Below, in pieces: positions 54,701 to 64,000 of a stretch of 64,000 bases of DNA. Every line of letters starts with the position of its first letter. Within the stretch, counting starts at the first letter, position 1. The stretch spans positions 111,070-175,069 of the forward strand of contig JAVTVY010039283.1 of the NCBI GenBank assembly GCA_036873755.1, given 5' to 3'. The translations under genes and the position numbers were made by a program. This DNA is from Hanleya hanleyi (Eukaryota > Mollusca > Polyplacophora > Lepidopleurida > Hanleyidae). Under the pieces are notes generated by a model that ran no database searches, was not told the DNA's origin, and saw only the letters and a list, made by a program, of their open reading frames with translations.

Positions 54701-57700
54701 CTGTGTACATTACACAAATGTAGTTTCTTTGATCGGCCCCAATTTTCAGATTTTATGACAAAAGGACTGGCTATAGCAGGACTCGCCTACAATGCATTCT
54801 GTATTATCTCAGCATTAATCCGAGACAATGATCTTGTGAAAATATGGCAAGGCCCAGCTTGTCCACAGTATTGTCTTTTTAGTTTGTCATTATAATAAGT
54901 ATTATGAATCAAAAAAACATATTAATACTTGGCTGCCCCCTCATGTTGGCTACAGGGTGACATTTTTGGTCATGTTAAGACAAGAGTAATAGGCTTTAAC
55001 CTTGTTTCAGTCATATCACGACGGTGCCTTCATGTGCCAGAACATGATTGTGCTCACAGTTCCTATTACCCTGGACACTTATCAGCCCAGACAGTGCAGC
55101 ACCCCGGTCACCCATCCAAGTATTGACCGAGCTTAATGTTGCTTAACTTCGGTGATCTGACGAGGTTAAAGCAACATTATGCTCAATATTTGGTTGAGTG
55201 ACGAGGTGCTGTACTGACTGGGCTGATCAGTGTCCAGGGTAATAGGAACTGTGAGCACTCTGCCCCACATACACCAGTCTCTCATGTTTGTAAAATCTGC
55301 GAGAGCTGTTTATTACTCTCCTGGATTTTGTTTGCTCGAGTGATGACGCTTTCCAATATCACTCTCCACTACATTGGCAGTTTGGAGGAGAGTGAGCAAA
55401 AGCTTTCCTGGAAAAAAACTTTTGGGAGTGATGGAGAACGACGGTGATTACTCTTGAGTATGATCTCGTCTTACCTGTCCTACTTTTTTACACTTGTCGG
55501 GAGCATACGAGGGGTCACAGATAACAGCCTTACACCTGGCCGTCTCTCCGCCCGAGGTCACTCCCACCACTTTTCCGCTCTCATCCATATTGATCTCATC
55601 TACAGGTTTGTCCAGCATATACGTTCCACCGTAGATTGCACTGAGCCTGTGGACATTATATACAGACATCATACAAGTCCAGAATAACTCACAAAAATGT
55701 CCTCACTTCACCATGGAATCAGGAATAACCCACAGAAGTTTAAAGGTGAAATGCAAAGGTTTTCAGATTCTAATATTTATATTTTGTATTGGTTGAAGGA
55801 TTATAAAAATATTGGTCGAATAATTTTGAAAATAATGGTGAATCCACTTCGCTTGGTTTAATTTGAAGTATTTTGTCTTCTAGAAGCTTTTAAAAGGTTA
55901 CTATCCCAAGCCCATCTGACTTCTGATTTGCAAACCATCATCGCTTATCTTTCCTCGTTTGTGACGTCACGCCAGACCAGCCTTCTGAAGACGGAACGTT
56001 ACAAGTATTGATGTCCAGCCAGGTGGTCTGATGTAACGTCACAAATCAGCGTCGAACAAGGGCTGATAAGGTCAGTCAACTTGAACAGGCCTCTAATTAA
56101 ACACCAGTTGCAAATGTACTGTAGCGTGAATTTGAAGAGGCAAGCCATTATCCCTCAAGATAATGCAGTAACTAAAATTTGGTCTTGATAAAATGGGCCA
56201 AGGTCAGACAGATTGGAAAGATGAGTGAGTGAATATGATTTAACGTCGCTTTCAACTATATTTCAGTCATATCACGATGTTGGATCCTATTCCTTTTCAC
56301 ACCCGGGAACCTCACGGTTGCATCCAGGGTTATATCCAGGAATTTGAAGTAGTGTCCTTATTTGAAATAAATAATGCCGAGCGCAGCGAGTCGTAGCGTA
56401 CAGGCCGGGGTCCAGGGGCCGCCTAGGCTCTCAGGAGCATTCGAGCCCATTTCTGGCTATTTAAATGTCTTGTCAGATACCTGTAGATAATGAACAATTT
56501 ACTTCTTTTTTTTCCAAATTTTCACCATATTCAGGCTGATCTTGCTTGTGTTTCAAAATGACAAAGTTGAGCAGGGACTTGCTGCATGAATTTCCAGATC
56601 ATTTACTCCACGTGCTGTCAGATTGATACTATACCATGATGTCAACTTTGACTAAACTAATAACAACTAACCTTTTTGCTGATTAGACTAGGGCTCAGGG
56701 GCCGCCTAGGCGCCGAGAAACTCTGGGACCCTTGATGCTCTTAGAAGCATTCTAACCGATTCCTGGCTGCACATGTCTTGTCGATCAGACAAGCATATCA
56801 TGCACATTTTACTTCTTGTTTAATTTGATCATCTGCTTTTAAAATTATTTACAGCTGCTGCTTTCAAAATTTCTATTGAATAGATTCCTCTGTACAGTAT
56901 TTTTATACCATGCTGTATATCATTCGAAGCTAATTCTCTTCCCACCTCGACTGCCTCAACGGGTTGAACATAATTTGTCCCAGCTTCGATGCCTGCATCA
57001 TTTTCCAGGTCGTGTTCAACATCTGCTTGACCTGTGTTTTCAATACCGGCAGCACAGCATCGAGCAAAGAAAACGTCAACTTTGTGGCAGTCAGACCCTT
57101 CATCTTCCTTTATTTTTATTTTTCAAATGTCCAGCCAATACACTGCATCCTCTTGTGCGGCCGCTACCCTTCGTATTTCCCCCAGACCGACCTTTCTGTC
57201 CCACCATGACGGCTTGTCATTGCAGATACAACGCGAGAACGCACGTACGCTGCCTAGCTCTCCAGACACTCACAGACGTACATATTTCCGACTTCATTCA
57301 TAGTGTAGACCTCTGCCTGGAGAACGAAAACTATCGCGCCCCTAGTGGCCAAGCTTATCAACGGATAGATGCATAGTTGTCTCCCTTGCGATAAGTTGTC
57401 TAACGCGAGTTGACACACACTCGTCCAGGTTTACGGCTTTCAAACATCGTAAAAAAACATCATTTGATTTTTGAAAAAAGTCATTTGATATTTTGCAAAA
57501 ACATATTCATTTTTAATTCATTTGATTTTGTACCTGTGTCCGTTTCACGGACGCTGTGAGACCCTAGATCTAACCCTGGCATCAGTTAGTCGACTCTTAC
57601 GACAAGCTCTCTGAGGAGCTGAGGCCTATTCTTACCATGACCTGCGAGGTGCACAACGACATCGTAGGTCAATCCCCGGAAGCCCCACGGGGCCACTATT

Positions 57701-60700
57701 TCAGTCATATCACAACGTTAGTTCCTATTCCTTTTCACACCCGGAAACCACACGGGTGGGGTCCTATTCCTTTTTACACCCGGGATCGCAACGGGTGCCC
57801 CATTTAGTCGCCTCTTACGATAAGCTCTCTGAGGAGCTGAGACCTATTCTTACCATGACCGGCGGTGTGCACAACAACATCCCAGGTCAATCCCCGGGAG
57901 CCTCACAGGGCCAGATTGGAAAGGCTTTTAGTCCATCACCAGATACATATGTACAATTATGAATTTGGAGAACCTAAATGTAATACTTCAAAAGATATCA
58001 AAAATACAACAATTTGACCTTCACAAAATAGGTCAAGGTCATTTTCAACGTCGCTTTCAACAGTATTGATATCGCGACAAACCAACTAAGCACCACCCAG
58101 CAAAGTTGCATTCCCGCTACTTCAAAAAAGGTCATCTTCAATAGGTTTCTGAGCAATTGCTCGTTACATACGAAATATGAATTTGGAAAGCCCGACATTT
58201 AATACTTCAATACAGACTGTATTAACAAGCAAGATTGACACACCACACAGACAATACCCTTTGACCAAAATTGGCCGAGGAAAAAAAATGAACAGGTTTT
58301 CCTTCGCCATCTCAACTCACATTTCTGAAATGTACTAATAGCATAAATGCAGAAGTTTTTAACGACTTTCTGATTTTCGGCCAGTGACCTTGACCTGAGG
58401 AGTCAAATGGACCATCTAATGGCTAAGACCATCAAAACATCAGTAACAGATTACCGTACTATAGTGCATCAGACAATTGGCAAGCTGCCAAATTTCCTGA
58501 CCGGTAACACAGTCTGGGACAGCACAAGCGGTGGTCCAGACGAAAATAATTTATCTTTAAGAGAAGGTCGATTTGGTTAAAAATACGCTATATACAGAAG
58601 GAAAATCACAATACAATAAATGTAACCTCTCTCTGAAGATAGTTACAATCGTACTTTAATTACCTAGCAAATCCCTGAGGGAGCTCGCCTAGTCCATATA
58701 GAGGATACAAGTATGGAGACTTGAGGTCTTTGAAGGCATTCAGAGAGCCACTGTACAACTTTATCCTCGCCAATGTATCCTCGCACGGCTTCTGCAAGTA
58801 TCTGAAAAGTTAAAGTGTAACTGTGTCACTTTTGCAAGTTTACGTCGTATCCAAGATAATCTTCCAAATGATAGAATTTATGCCATTTTTTTTTGGTTTT
58901 ACGACTTTAGTTTTTAACAATTTCAGTGTTATTAATGTTATTACAGTGCGCAGCGTCACAAGCATGTCGAAACTTGTGACGTTAATTATCAAACGATAAA
59001 CCCTGTAACAACGCAACATTGTTACAAAAACTTTTCCATTCTCTACATTGCCTTGACGTCCGACAGACGGTGCAGGGCGCTCGAAATATGACCTCGTTAA
59101 CGTCATCTCTGACGTCAAAAGAGGCAGCGCAAATTTCTCTCCCACTATAGAAATCTGCCTTTGAATCCTCCGAGACAGAATATGAGTGAAACGGGGGGGG
59201 AAAACTTCACCACTTTTACCTTGGGTACCCATATATGAAGTGGACTGAAAAGATAGCTAGTGAAATTTGTAGAATTTCAGCAGAAGTTCTATCCACAGAT
59301 GCCTATGAAATTTTGCCGTCTGAATAATTAGACGAAATACAGTAATGCATATAATGTGCTAAATATCAAGATGTCCAGCTGTATTTGCACCATTTATTAC
59401 TCCTAGAGCTTCCAATGGATTCAGCAGTCCCGCACCGCGACCTATTTCACAGCGGAGAGTGGTCGACATCCTAGCATACTGCTGGCTTCACGACTCCCAC
59501 CCACTCATAGTCTGAATAGTATTGTCACAGACCTCCCTATGCTAAAACGGATCTCCCCACGCTAATACAGATCTCCCTATGCTAATGAAGATCTCTCTAG
59601 GCTAATACAGATCTCCCTATGCTAATACAGATCTCCCTATGCTAATACAGATCTCTCTAGGCTAACACAGATCTTCCTATGCTAATACAGATCTTCCTAT
59701 GTTAATACAGATTTTCCTATGCCAATGCAGACCTCTCTAGGCTAATACAGATCTTCCTATACTACATGTAATTTAGATCTCCCAATGCTAATAATTTATG
59801 CGAGTGAACTGGTTTAACTGTCAAAAATTATGCAAGTTTTATATAATAATCCATTTTGAAGATAGGGGTAATATGCTCACACTGGAACAAACATGTTCGA
59901 GAAGTATGGCAAATTGTGTACTTCCCCATGTATTAAGCTTAGGAAAACTGTGCCGAATAATATCCAGAGTGATCCAGACTGCAAACACATGGGATCATTT
60001 GAGCGTGAACCCAGCAATTTTCTAGGATATTGGGTGCTTGCCATTACAAAATATACTCACTCATCTGTTGTATGAAGAGCTAATGCATGGCCAACAAAAT
60101 CTATGGTGGACTGTTCCAAGCCAAAATTTTTTATCACTTCCTCTGTTGGGGTGTTCTTGGGGTCATTATTCTTCCATGTTTTGGGGTTTTCGGGGTCATA
60201 TTCCTGCACAAACTGCAGGAACTTACGGAAACGTCTCTTCTCGAACAGGCCCATCAAAGCTGTGAAAAAAAATACAATACAATCACAGGTTCACTATAGT
60301 TCATATGATAAAAATAAGCAATCACGGGAAAAAATCGGAATAGGTCTCAAAAGAGTCGAAATTGGCTTCAACATATATGTATGTCTGCACAACATTTTTG
60401 GTGAAAGGTTTCCATGCTGTCAGTTAATAGGTTGTTTAGCATGACCTTCTCCTGCTAAAACATACATGCTAGATGTTATAATTATTACTTATTGAAGGTA
60501 AATTGTGATCGAATATATAACCTGGCAAAATTCCTATTTTACAGATTTATAGCTTACACTACACGTATGAAATCTCTCATAAATATCACCAGAAAAAATA
60601 TTTATGAAATAATTCTTCTCTAAAGAGACATTTTAAGTTTGCTTTAATTTAATTGTAACATTCTGTAAATAATTATGGTAGATAGTAAAACTCAATGCAC

Positions 60701-62308
60701 GCACATTTTGTGAACAGAAATCAAGGGAAACAACTCTTACTTGTGACCACTATTAAAGATATCTGCAGAATTTATTACCCGAATTTTCAATGTCAGGAGT
60801 CTTCTCTTATTGAAATCTTCTTTTTATTTCTTTTACACTGACTGAAGATAGGGATTCTCTGTCCAAGGCAACACATTTTGTATGTCCGTTGTCCTTTAGC
60901 TGTACGAGTATTTCGTTGACGTGCAGGCCGACAGCCCGTGTCGTCGTTGATGTTGTCGGGAGTGAAGACATGATGCGCTTGATCAATTCGTTCAAAAGCG
61001 TTTCATCAGAGAAATGGATGGTTAAATTCGGCATGATGTACCGAATGGTTGATGGGGAAACAACTGTCAGATCCATTAACTAAAACCATGATGGCTCTGG
61101 TACGCAAACGTCAAAATAATAATGATTATTATAATGACTGTGCCTCGTTTTGAAATTAGCGAGTCCCCTAAGAATGTGAACCAAAATAGCGGCTTTTGAG
61201 TCGCCTCCGCGCTGTGACGTCAGCTTATTAGTTTTCGTGGATTCCCTTACTTATTTTTTTTTACGGTCAATAATTACTGATAATTAAAATACATGCGGCA
61301 TTATTTATCTCCAAAATATTGATGCGGGCGGGTCATGCAAGACAACCTATCAAATGACAATGGCATTATTTCCCACGAGCTTGACATATACCTGGAATTT
61401 GATCACAATCCACACCTCTGAACTTGAGTTATATCAGACGTATTGATTTTCAATGATTTCCTCATTTTGGCCGCAGTGACCTTGACCGTTGACATATTTA
61501 CCAAAATTTTGGTAGGCAACACATTTCTCACTTAATGCATTCACTCACCTAATTGGCCCTCTGGACTATGTAATTAAAATAAAAATCTCGTTGAGATTGT
61601 AGATGAAATTTACACCTCCGGTTTGGCATACTTTACGTCGGGAGATCAATCAAGGCGAATTTGAAGTGTACAGTAATTCCCCTAATAATTCAATCACAGG
61701 AAGTTCACATTTCAACTCTTGTTATTCAAACACAGAGAAAAAGTAACATTCCCATTCTTCATTCCAATCGAAGGAAAGTCATATAATGACAAAATGTGAC
61801 ATTTGTAGCTGGTGCCATGATGAATATTTCTAGATATAAGCCATTTTTGCTGCGCTTCCGGTGATCGAATTATTAGGGGAATTACCGTAAACAGAGAAAT
61901 CGACTTGGATATGAAGATGGCAAATCCAGAATCAGAGACTCTGATCCTAGAGGTTGTTCCTAAAGCCTTCATATTCTGCGATAAAACCAGCGTGAACGGA
62001 CTGTTTAGCGATGTGCCTCAGACAGTTTGAGTGTTTTACAACTGAAGCTAGTCAAAAGTTTTGTGAAATGGTGATTTTATTGCGAAAGTTTGTTCTGAGG
62101 TTTGGTGACTGACTTATCATATTGGCATGAAGGCTTTGTGAAATGTCCCCCAAAAAGAGAAGAATGTACGTACACGATGTTAGTGCTTCGGACTCATTTG
62201 AAGGTACTTTGTAGATGTCCCCACCTCTGAAGACAAAACTTCCATCGATACCTTTGAATTCCAGGTACCGTGTTACCCCCGAGTGGATCAGCAGTTTGAC
62301 TAACTGGC
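48654..62308 (-). CDS. GDI: Rab GDP-dissociation inhibitor (GDI), 8 exons, N-terminus off the right edge
   Basis: GDI extracts GDP-bound, prenylated Rab GTPases from membranes and recycles them through the cytosol. Eight exons join with matching phases to give about 361 residues and the stop, roughly residues 85-445 of a normal ~445-residue GDI. Conserved blocks: [140 protein letters not shown]; and [20 protein letters not shown] near the C-terminus. The missing part holds the N-terminal nucleotide-binding-like fold and first conserved region. It is a GDI rather than a Rab escort protein because of length and the close match throughout. Introns are 1914, 1259, 3017, 1129, 988, 1790 and 2470 bp. 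No frame break. Confidence 0.95.
49430..50335. mobile_element. Helitron-like element with tandem cores ('ggggcataactctg')
   Basis: Five diverged units with 'gggcataactacataaaata', 'gggccgag', 'gctgtaccgaacacag' and 'tacattcaagcatat' start near 49477, 49626, 49797, 49977 and 50148. The right end has 'catggcaacgacaatacc' and a short TGCCA-AAA-TGGCCA hairpin, the same terminal words as at 5035-5085 and 58250-58290. It lies in the last GDI intron. Confidence 0.65.
51265..51319 (-). CDS. GDI: GDI micro-exon ([18 protein letters not shown])
   Basis: The acceptor reads gtttcag|A and the donor TCAG|gtgagc. At 55 nt it encodes 18 residues, including the well-conserved DLYEPIDSG. Confidence 0.93.
52763..53082 (-). 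repeat. Minisatellite derived from a GDI coding-exon end, 5 units of ~58-69 bp
   Basis: Each minus-strand unit carries 'cctggacctactcgacccag' + 'tgctagacaa' + 'ccaagttcatatcatgac'. The first part matches the last ~35 nt of the GDI exon at 53110-53254 and the second matches its donor and first intron bases. Units begin near 53082, 53024, 52964, 52895 and 52829 and lie directly downstream of that exon. Confidence 0.9.
53110..53254 (-). CDS. GDI: GDI exon ([12 protein letters not shown]...LLGPVLDK)
   Basis: The acceptor reads atttcag|AC and the donor GATAA|gtaagt, 145 nt. It encodes [28 protein letters not shown] and LDLLGPVLD. The last ~40 nt and the donor are reiterated five more times in the following intron. 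Confidence 0.95.
53750..53985 (-). mobile_element. tRNA-derived SINE, copy 2
   Basis: On the minus strand the head has box-A-like TGGCCAAGTGGTC and box-B GGGTTCAACCCC (53897-53908), spaced as in a Leu/Ser-type tRNA with a long variable arm. The body 'ggttctctccaggtactccg', 'catatgagtgaaataacttt' and the tail 'gagtgggacattaaccaaat' follow. It lies in a GDI intron. The clear SINE body argues against a functional tRNA gene. Confidence 0.8.
54243..54345 (-). CDS. GDI: GDI exon ([10 protein letters not shown]...QVGRHN)
   Basis: The acceptor reads ttcgcag|GTA and the donor AACG|gtaagg, 103 nt. It encodes [20 protein letters not shown] then [14 protein letters not shown]. The exon was found by requiring a phase-0 start and phase-1 end between its neighbours. 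Confidence 0.92.
55050..55258. mobile_element. 209-bp palindrome built from a 5S-rRNA-derived sequence
   Basis: The left and right ends are inverse copies ('gtgctcacagttcctattac' / 'gtaataggaactgtgagcac'), and the match continues to a centre near 55154. Read on the minus strand, the left arm holds the 5S internal region: 'ctcgtcagatcaccgaagtt' + 'aagcaacatt', then 'gtcaatacttggatgggtga' + 'cc'. The right arm is a more mutated copy. It resembles a 5S-derived SINE (SINE3-like) fragment duplicated head-to-head. Confidence 0.8.
55300..55460. repeat. 'actctcc' repeat element, copy 2
   Basis: Contains 'tattactctcctggattttg', 'caatatcactctccacta' and 'gaggagagtgagcaaaagct', the same alternating words as 29655-29850. 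Confidence 0.5.
55475..55646 (-). CDS. GDI: GDI exon ([11 protein letters not shown]...KKVGQ)
   Basis: The acceptor reads tccacag|G and the donor ACAG|gtaaga, 172 nt, ending in phase 0. It encodes the conserved [18 protein letters not shown] and [19 protein letters not shown] blocks. Confidence 0.95.
56224..56330 (+). mobile_element. 'gtgagtgagt' short element, copy C (truncated)
   Basis: Begins 'gagtgagtgaatatgattta' and 'acgtcgctttcaactatatt' and stops after the first 'cacacccgggaacctcacgg' box. Confidence 0.7.
57585..57910 (+). mobile_element. 'gtgagtgagt' short element, copy D (rearranged)
   Basis: Two 3' halves ('ttagtcgcctcttacgataa' to 'aatccccgggagcctcacag') flank the 'ttcagtcatatcacaacg' and 'cctattccttttcacacccg' boxes, as if two copies were fused. 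Confidence 0.7.
57930..58520. repeat. Dispersed 'gaccttgac' repeat
   Basis: It has 'tgaatttgga(g/a)a(a/g)cc', 'taatacttcaa' twice, 'tttgaccttcacaaaatagg' and 'ccagtgaccttgacctgagg'. Related words recur at 61440-61530 and 63340-63650. Confidence 0.45.
58664..58801 (-). CDS. GDI: GDI exon ([10 protein letters not shown]...GELPQGFAR)
   Basis: The acceptor reads ttttcag|A and the donor GCTAG|gtaatt, 138 nt. It encodes [20 protein letters not shown] and [18 protein letters not shown]. Confidence 0.93.
   Translation of the reverse strand: MLAEAVRGYIGEDKVVQWLSECLQRPQVSILVSSIWTRRAPSGIC
59520..59790 (+). repeat. ~21-bp minisatellite 'gctaatacagatctccctat'
   Basis: About twelve units, mostly 'atgctaatacagatctccct' with variants (ctctctagg, cttcctatg). 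Confidence 0.9.
60061..60259 (-). CDS. GDI: GDI exon ([10 protein letters not shown]...[10 protein letters not shown])
   Basis: The acceptor reads ttcacag|CT and the donor GATGA|gtgagt, 199 nt. It encodes [20 protein letters not shown] to the conserved [14 protein letters not shown] block. Confidence 0.95.
60807..61076 (-). CDS. Unrecognised 89-codon open frame inside a GDI intron
   Basis: It starts with ATG, with an in-frame TAG two codons upstream, and ends in TAA. The predicted protein begins [20 protein letters not shown] and has alternating hydrophobic and polar residues with a Ser/Thr-rich middle. No domain or family is recognised. No promoter or poly(A) signal was identified. It lies on the same strand as GDI between the exons at 62174 and 60259. 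It could be a small nested gene, a remnant or chance. Confidence 0.2.
   Translation of the reverse strand: MDLTVVSPSTIRYIMPNLTIHFSDETLLNELIKRIMSSLPTTSTTTRAVGLHVNEILVQLKDNGHTKCVALDRESLSSVSVKEIKRRFQ
61671..61887. mobile_element. ~215-bp inverted-repeat element
   Basis: Left CAGTAATTCCCCTAATAATT then 'caatcacaggaag' is matched by the inverse 'cttccggtgatcg' then AATTATTAGGGGAATTAC at the right. The ~31-bp arms differ at few positions. TA flanks are possible. It lies in a GDI intron. Confidence 0.75.
62174..62308 (-). CDS. GDI: GDI exon (GQLVK...EALTS), first in window
   Basis: The acceptor reads ctttcag|GC and the donor TCGT|gtacgtac, 135 nt. It encodes [20 protein letters not shown] and the [14 protein letters not shown] segment. 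The preceding exon ends in one base of a Gly codon and lies beyond the right edge. Confidence 0.93.
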
Positions 62309-63837
62309 CTGAAAGATAGGAAACATAACTTTCACTTATTATATTTATTCGAGTGTGTCCCTAAATAAATTGTGATGAGATCAAACTGCATATTCCCCGG
62401 TCATGTGGGTGTATATTGCCCGCTGAAACTGCATATTCCACCCCCGATGAAATATACACCAAGGGGAGATAATTACAACAGAGGTCACCCCGTTCTCTTG
62501 CTCGCGCTGCAAACAGCGGATAATGTAGTTCATCGAGCTGATTTTAGCTGCAGGATACAACAGGAATGAATATTTTCCTCTTCGGTTGTAAGTAAAATCG
62601 TAATCAAGAACATTATTGGAGTAAGTAAAAACCGCCATCGAACAAACAAACATGCGTTGCGAGATTTACAGTAGTGAATCTCTGAATCAGTGGAATCTCG
62701 TGCATGATATATTATGCTGCACGCGATTGCCCGCTGAGAACAACCAACTCAGCGGGATTGCGCCTTTGCAAAATAAAACATCCAACAATATTTTGCTTGA
62801 GGGATAATAGATTAGCACAGACATGACAGAGTTAAGATGTTAAGTCGGACAGGGATATTATCATTGCCTTCGGCTCTGGCACATCCTCGGAGCAACAGAA
62901 TTACAAGTCAATATTTTCGTATTATTTTGTTGAGTAAATTGATGGACAAACACGACAGACATCATACTGGTGAGTCATTAAAATGAATATCCCAACGCGA
63001 CTTACCCAATCGTTAACTGCGAACAAATCATTCACCCTTTCTTGGTGAATTATCTGGAGTTTTTCAATGTAACCACAAAATAAATTGATCCCAGTGTTAG
63101 CCAAGTATTTCTGGGCAGAACCCTCAGTGTATGCAGGTTATTTGTCATCAAGGTCATATTGCCGGTCTCCTATCCCCAACATAGAGAATATCTCAATTAC
63201 ATTTTATGGAGCTTATGTTCTAGCCAACGGTTACCGCAGTAGTGCAAGAGCAGCGACACCAAATTCCGAGATAACCGAGATGCACCATAAGACAGATTGA
63301 ACAAGAGCCTTTATACGCCTGTGCTTGCCTAAACTATAACCCTACAATGAGAATTTGTCCTTGATAAAATAGGTCAATGACCGTCAACTTGAAGAGGCTT
63401 CTAATTAATCACACTAATTAATAGTGTAAATTTGAAGAGCCGAGTCAAGACCCCTCGGATACTGCAATAAACAGGATTTGACCTTGACAATATAGGTCAC
63501 TGGGTAGTAGGCTTCTTCTTTGCCATCGTAATCCACATAGCATATACATAACATAAACAATTTTCAATGATTTACTGATTTTTCAACCACAGTGACCTTG
63601 ACCTCAAAATCGATAGGGTTCCTCTTTGATCCATGGATAAGGTATAACCAAATGTTAGGTACCAATCCATGATCTGGAACTGGATATATTGCATGCACAA
63701 GCAAAGTTAACATAAGGGCAGAAATCACTGTCACATTACATGTATACTCCCCTCATCTAATGATGATCGAAAAAAAGTAATCTCCCTAGTATAATCCTCC
63801 TCTTCCTCCTCCTACTCCGCTTTACTCATTATACTAT
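62309..63837. other. GDI intron, no upstream GDI exon found
   Basis: The minus strand was searched for the expected preceding exon (WNVDLIPKFLMANG-type) without success. A 9-bp stem CCCGCTGAG/CTCAGCGGG with a 9-nt loop lies at about 62729-62755. A 'gaccttgac' dispersed repeat lies at 63340-63650. At 63780-63830 there is an inverted relative of the 31118-31222 repeat. Confidence 0.5.
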
Positions 63838-64000
63838 TAAAGTGATCGTAAACCCTCAAGTAAAGTTTTCATCAAATGAAAGACCATTGCAAACAGTGTG
63901 GGAAAATATTTATTTTAATTTTTTACGATTTTATTACACAGAGTAAACTGCAATTAAAGCATGGTATTCTATGGTGGTCTGTTGCAATCATACTTAGGTC
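63838..64000. mobile_element. TTAAAGTGAT inverted-repeat element, copy 2 (cut by window edge)
   Basis: Begins TTAAAGTGATCGTAAACCCT and follows copy 1 (33996-34426) closely up to the window end ('ggtggtctgttgcaatcata'). Confidence 0.8.

Noticed and set aside
56876..57376. 166-codon plus-strand frame
   Set aside because: It starts at TTG, is rich in Cys, His and Arg in a low-complexity way, has no family likeness, and lies in a GDI intron among repeats.
59520..59790. CRISPR-like array
   Set aside because: Short direct repeats without unique spacers in an animal genome; a minisatellite.
62922..63104. Short minus-strand frame ending at a gtaagt donor, considered as an upstream GDI exon
   Set aside because: The translation has no GDI residues, and the donor alone is not enough.

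Overview
The window is animal nuclear DNA, most likely from a mollusc or another marine lophotrochozoan. The split genes have GT-AG introns of about 0.9-6.7 kb and metazoan protein families. The repeat content looks molluscan: tRNA-derived SINEs with a 'ggttctctcc...gagtgaaataac' body, Helitron-like elements carrying tandem cores and a (CCGT)n stretch, and short 'gtgagtgagt' elements. The taxonomic call rests on memory of repeat families and is tentative.

Three host genes are well supported. (1) A makorin E3 ubiquitin ligase (MKRN1-like) on the minus strand starts at 12437 and runs off the left edge. Five exons were found (12437-12385, 11433-11308, 10242-9956, 3267-3035, 726-512) and all phases match across the splice junctions. 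(2) A single-exon TMEM121-family membrane protein lies on the plus strand at 24947-25882. (3) A Rab GDP-dissociation inhibitor (GDI) lies on the minus strand. Eight exons from 62308 to the stop codon at 48654 are present; the first ~85 residues lie beyond the right edge.

Almost everything else is repeat. Layout: 0.5-12.4 kb makorin, with a 2.8-kb inverted-repeat element and a fold-back satellite array in intron 3; 12.9-14.1 kb small inverted-repeat elements; 14.6-19.9 kb a tandemly duplicated block with two Helitron-like elements made of AGGTCA-rich repeats; 20.4-23.9 kb small elements and repeat arrays; 24.8-25.9 kb TMEM121; 26.8-35.2 kb repeats; 37.0-43.3 kb a DIRS-type retrotransposon on the minus strand with inverted terminal repeats, an internal complementary region, an open tyrosine-recombinase frame and decayed gag and RT/RNase H; 45.8-48.5 kb a SINE and a tandem array; 48.65-62.3 kb GDI, whose introns hold repeats, including a minisatellite made from the end of one of its own coding exons and a 5S-rRNA-derived palindrome; 62.3-64 kb intron with a truncated inverted-repeat element.

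The most notable observations are the exon-derived minisatellite in GDI, perfect estrogen-response-element palindromes reiterated in the Helitron-like elements, an ETS-like 9-mer reiterated in both orientations and different reading phases in the DIRS gag/RT region, the 5S rRNA palindrome, and an apparent unoccupied copy of the Helitron-like insertion site inside the same duplicated array.

The three genes have no evident functional link. Exon joins were made by hand from splice motifs and family resemblance; no search was run.
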